This document shows, in pieces, positions 61,738 to 64,000 of a stretch of 64,000 nt of DNA. Both the position numbers and the translations under genes were made by a program. Source of the DNA: Saccharospirillum alexandrii (lineage in GTDB: Bacteria; Pseudomonadota; Gammaproteobacteria; Pseudomonadales; Natronospirillaceae); contig NZ_RCIP01000006.1 of the NCBI RefSeq assembly GCF_004000275.1, forward strand, positions 62,001 to 126,000. Direction: 5' to 3'. How positions within the stretch are numbered: the first letter of the stretch is position 1; every line of letters begins with the position of its first letter. The notes below the pieces were generated by a model, which had not been told where the DNA came from, searched no databases, and was given only the letters and a program-made list of their open reading frames with translations.

Positions 61738-62378
61738 ACTTTACCCCCTGGGTAGCTTGAATATTGAATCCGATGCTTGCGCGCTCTTAGATTAGGAGAG
61801 AATATCAAGACCTACCAGTCTACTGGGGCCTCCTTGCGACAGGCACGTTGCTCCTTAGCGCCCATTCGCTCACATCCGGCAGTGAGTAACCCACGATCCC
61901 GAAGTGTAACTTCACTGCGTTATAAAACTTGTTAATGTGCCAACTCAATGCTTATATGCCGAAGCTTCGTCTTTTTGTGATGAAACCAAATCGTTCGCTT
62001 GGGTTTCACCAGGATACTGTTGCTTCTTCTTTAAAAGGTTTCTTTCTTAAGGTTGGCTGCTTCTGGTATCTGTTTGGGCGATATCATTTACCGATTCTTA
62101 AACAACCTGACTTTTTTCTTTCGGTGCCCCCGGAGTAAACCATCTCGCTACTCCTAAAACCAACTTGCCACCACAAATGGATGGAAGCCCAAGCCATCCA
62201 CAGCCGGCTTACTTTGACAATCTGGTTGGTAGCTCGTTTTGACGAATCGGCATTGAATTCAGTTGATAACTGCCACTTAATAAGTGTGGCAGCATGCCCT
62301 GGCATTACCACCTCTAGATGTGTTATCTAAAGGTGTCCACTAAAGTGGGTTAAGTTCACGTCGCCGTGCTTGCGTTTG
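61738..62378. other. Gap inside the cassette region with attC-like remnants
   Basis: 640 bp with no gene I accept. One attC-like hairpin is at 62264-62328. Another possible one lies near 61880-61936, with a 7-bp inverted repeat GCAGTGA/TCACTGC around GTAAC and GTTATAA/GTTAATG boxes. Small frames on either strand (61929-62138 plus, 62084-62311 minus) have no supporting ribosome site. Confidence 0.45.
62264..62328. other. attC-like hairpin
   Basis: TGATAAC (62264-62270) and GTTATCT (62322-62328); the inner six bases GATAAC/GTTATC are perfect complements. A CTGCCAC...GTGTGGCAG hairpin lies inside. 65 bp, the size of short attC sites. Confidence 0.45.
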
Positions 62379-62684
62379 TTATGGCCGCTGACCATGACTT
62401 TCTCTCCATTCCTTTGCAGCACGCCTAGCTTCCTCATTCGTGGCAAAGCTCGGAATGTGCCTTGACTCGAACATCGACGGATTTCGAGAAATCTCTACTG
62501 CCAGATTCTCAATAGCCTTATCACCGCTCGTAGCGTATTCCGATAATTCGTTGGTAGTCAGCTCTACGTCGCGCGTGTAAAGGCCCACGCTGCCACAAAG
62601 GACGGAAAGTATGTAATTGTCGCCAGTTGAAAAAAGCATCCAGCGCCAGTTACTTTCGGCTACTACTTCCACCTGACCCTCCAA
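62379..62684 (-). CDS. Hypothetical cassette protein
   Basis: 101 residues, not recognised. Start probably TTG 62684 (or a GTG four codons further in). Beta-rich N-terminal half, charged helix at the end (NEEARRAAKEWRESHG). The TAA stop is inside GTTATGG (62378-62384), a variant half-site. Confidence 0.55.
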   Translation of the reverse strand: MEGQVEVVAESNWRWMLFSTGDNYILSVLCGSVGLYTRDVELTTNELSEYATSGDKAIENLAVEISRNPSMFESRHIPSFATNEEARRAAKEWRESHGQRP

Positions 62685-62759
62685 AACCCTTTACGTCCAG
62701 AATAAACAGTGCGAGAAACGAGCGTCCGTCGACCGCAGGAAGTGAATTTGATTGCTTTG

Positions 62760-63200
62760 TTATGTGGTGGTCCCATTTTGCACATACCTTTCCTGTGGGT
62801 TAAAACAAGGCCAATGAACCGAAACATGGGTATACTCGGTATGCCATGAACCCTTTACAGGTGACTGTAATAAGCGTTTATAGGACTTCCCTTTTCTAGA
62901 ATAAACGACAATCCGGTACTTGCCCGACAAGAAACCTTGCACTGCCTTATGGAAGCTCACAGTTACTTTGGATTCAGTGCATGGAGACCACTTGCCCCAG
63001 AAGTCATCAACGTTAAAGTGTAGCTCGTCCACATTTTGGAGATTTAATAGAACCTCGTGGTCCAGTCCATCCTGAACCGGGATGCTCAATTCTATCTCCG
63101 CATCCTCCGACGCTTCTTTAATTTCCATAGAGAGGTGAGGAAACTCACTTCTCAGGCTTTCAAAAATGTCTTTGGCGATGTCTAATGGAGCCATGCTCAT
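62760..63200 (-). CDS. Hypothetical cassette protein
   Basis: 146 residues, not recognised. Alternating strands with SMEIKEASEDAEIELSIPVQDG in the first third and a basic loop YSRKGKSYKRLLQSPVKG near 100-118. The TAA stop lies in GTTATGT (62759-62765). Start at ATG 63200 or 63194. Confidence 0.6.
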   Translation of the reverse strand: MSMAPLDIAKDIFESLRSEFPHLSMEIKEASEDAEIELSIPVQDGLDHEVLLNLQNVDELHFNVDDFWGKWSPCTESKVTVSFHKAVQGFLSGKYRIVVYSRKGKSYKRLLQSPVKGSWHTEYTHVSVHWPCFNPQERYVQNGTTT

Positions 63201-63310
63201 ACTCGAACCACGGAGCGCAGGGGTTTACAGTATTTTTTTAGCCGCGAAGCGCTGGAGAAATTGTTCTACAAAAGCGACTTTTTAGCGGGATCTTCTCTTT
63301 GCCTCTCTTC

Positions 63311-63763
63311 CTATAGAGGCTTCCTGAAAAACACGCGATTGAATCCGTCGTCGCGCTTCCGGCCAACTTCGACGTACCCGAGTTTTGTATACATTGTGAT
63401 GTTTTCCGTCATTGCTTCATTCGTGTATAGCTCCACAGTCTTATACCCACCTTGCTTCGCGGTATTTTCGACATGCTCGATCAGCAGCTTCCCGATACCT
63501 CGACCGCTGCAGCCAGGCAGAACGGCAATACTCTCAAGCATAAATCGGATGCCTTCCGGATAGGCCACCACGTAGCCCACCAAGCCCGACTGGCTTGTAG
63601 CAACGGCGACACAACCCCTCGCGATCTGACTTCGAAAATCAGCACGCATAGGCGCAGGCTCTCTATCCATGCGTTGTACATACTTTACATAGGCTTGCTG
63701 AGCACACAGTTCGATATCTATCACGTCAGTTTCGATAGCTTCCCGGATTTGGACTGAAGACAT
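63311..63763 (-). CDS. GNAT-family N-acetyltransferase
   Basis: 150 residues. FMLESIAVLPGCSGRGIGKLLIEHV is the acetyl-CoA motif, then NEAMTENITMYTKLGYVEVG. ATG 63763 is chosen over the GTG at 63775, with AAGGTG upstream. The clean attC at 63797-63856 lies just before its start. Confidence 0.85.
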   Translation of the reverse strand: MSSVQIREAIETDVIDIELCAQQAYVKYVQRMDREPAPMRADFRSQIARGCVAVATSQSGLVGYVVAYPEGIRFMLESIAVLPGCSGRGIGKLLIEHVENTAKQGGYKTVELYTNEAMTENITMYTKLGYVEVGRKRDDGFNRVFFRKPL

Positions 63764-63796
63764 TATTGAGGGCACCTTCGGTTGATCGGGTTTACC

Positions 63797-63856
63797 GTTT
63801 AACGTAAGGCTAGGCGACGCGTGTTGGCGCGTCTTTACTTGAGTGACTTGTTATGC
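63797..63856. other. attC recombination site (best example)
   Basis: GTTTAAC (63797-63803) at one end and GTTATGC (63850-63856) at the other, 60 bp in total. Inside is the perfect hairpin GACGCG...CGCGTC (63815-63820 / 63827-63832) with flanking GTAAG/CTTTAC-type pairing. Size, box order and stem are those of a short attC. Confidence 0.7.
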
Positions 63857-64000
63857 GCTGACGGTATACCGCTATATACCAAAATGACGCGGCACCTATA
63901 CAGCCTGAAAAACTACAAAACAATGCTTGCTGCAATAGATCGATATCTGAATCTTGGCCAAATGGCTTGAAAGCATAGATAAATGTAAAACCCGGAATTA
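63810..64000 (-). CDS. C-terminal part of a small membrane protein (cut by window edge)
   Basis: At least 62 residues, open at base 64000, stop TAG at 63810-63812. The visible part (ALFCSFSGCIGAASFWYIAVYRQ) is a membrane helix followed by a basic tail. The last codons run through the attC, so the protein end overlaps the recombination site. Confidence 0.5.
   Translation of the reverse strand, partial: IPGFTFIYAFKPFGQDSDIDLLQQALFCSFSGCIGAASFWYIAVYRQRITSHSSKDAPTRVA

Larger units (their letters stand above)
54025..64000 (-). mobile_element. Distal part of a chromosomal integron cassette array (inferred)
   Basis: Short, single, unrelated minus-strand genes with mostly 50-200-bp spacers, AT-richer than the left of the window, and attC-like sites. 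Stop codons fall inside R''-type half-sites (TAA or TAG within GTTAGGC, GTTATGG, GTTATGT or similar, read on the plus strand) at 54726, 56223, 59506, 61441, 62379 and 62760. One clean attC is at 63797-63856. The gene order suggests the integrase lies to the right, outside the window. The left boundary is uncertain (53.9-54.0 kb). No integrase, attI or transposase is visible. Confidence 0.65.

Noticed and set aside
61929-62311. Small frames on both strands in a cassette gap
   Set aside because: Overlap each other and the attC-like hairpin, no ribosome sites; left as gap.
62760-64000. Integron integrase or attI at the right edge
   Set aside because: No tyrosine recombinase motif on either strand; the array must continue beyond the window.

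Overview
The window looks like chromosomal DNA of a free-living, probably marine gammaproteobacterium. The household genes (CysQ, Hsp15, Hsp33, UvrD, polyphosphate kinase 1, MetY, OMPLA-type phospholipase A) are of that type, and the Fur, PhoB, LexA and sigma-54/CbrB-like sites fit it. Gene content resembles Oceanospirillales/Saccharospirillaceae-like or Pseudomonas-related lineages. This is a judgement from the proteins, not from a marker gene. No rRNA, tRNA, CRISPR array, transposase or integrase gene was found.

Left part (1-32 kb). cysQ (cut by the window edge) is divergent from hslR-hslO. An 800-bp gene-free gap at 2.55-3.36 kb contains a sigma-54 promoter, upstream TGTTAC repeats, three A/C-rich Hfq-type motifs and a terminator: the layout of a CrcZ-type small RNA. 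A PhoB-box-controlled secreted lipoprotein (choice-of-anchor I family) follows. Next come a Fur-type iron(III) ABC importer (fbpA-fbpB, with fbpC convergent), pldA, and a MoxR/VWA pair. A 7-kb operon at 16.9-23.8 kb encodes a triple-heme DUF1592 lipoprotein, a DUF1552 protein, a DUF4266 lipoprotein, a DUF3570 outer-membrane protein and an ApbE flavin transferase. After that are a sirtuin, a thioesterase, an ion channel with an acidic pore motif, a translationally coupled exonuclease / CNB-CBS-nucleotidyltransferase pair, and an orphan TRAP-type binding protein.

Middle part (32-54 kb). A large GGDEF-EAL protein with degenerate active sites; LexA-controlled uvrD followed by a uracil/hypoxanthine-DNA glycosylase; ppk with a PhoB box; small regulatory and membrane genes; metY; a 660-residue protein of unknown family with a possible Cys-His centre; and an AlkD-like repair protein. 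Three orphan family-3 solute-binding proteins are scattered through the window.

Right part (54-64 kb). Composition turns AT-richer. Nearly all genes are short, lie on the minus strand and stand alone: GNATs, LysE exporters, ASCH, YciI-like, deaminases, an FGE-like protein and small unknowns. Several have stop codons inside attC-like half-sites, and one near-canonical attC lies at 63797-63856. I read this as the distal end of a chromosomal integron cassette array whose integrase would lie beyond the right edge.

Across 0.7-41 kb there are eight copies of a 110-200 bp palindromic element. Its core is conserved, but its 20-30 bp outer stem differs in sequence between copies while staying self-complementary. 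Six copies lie between convergent genes.
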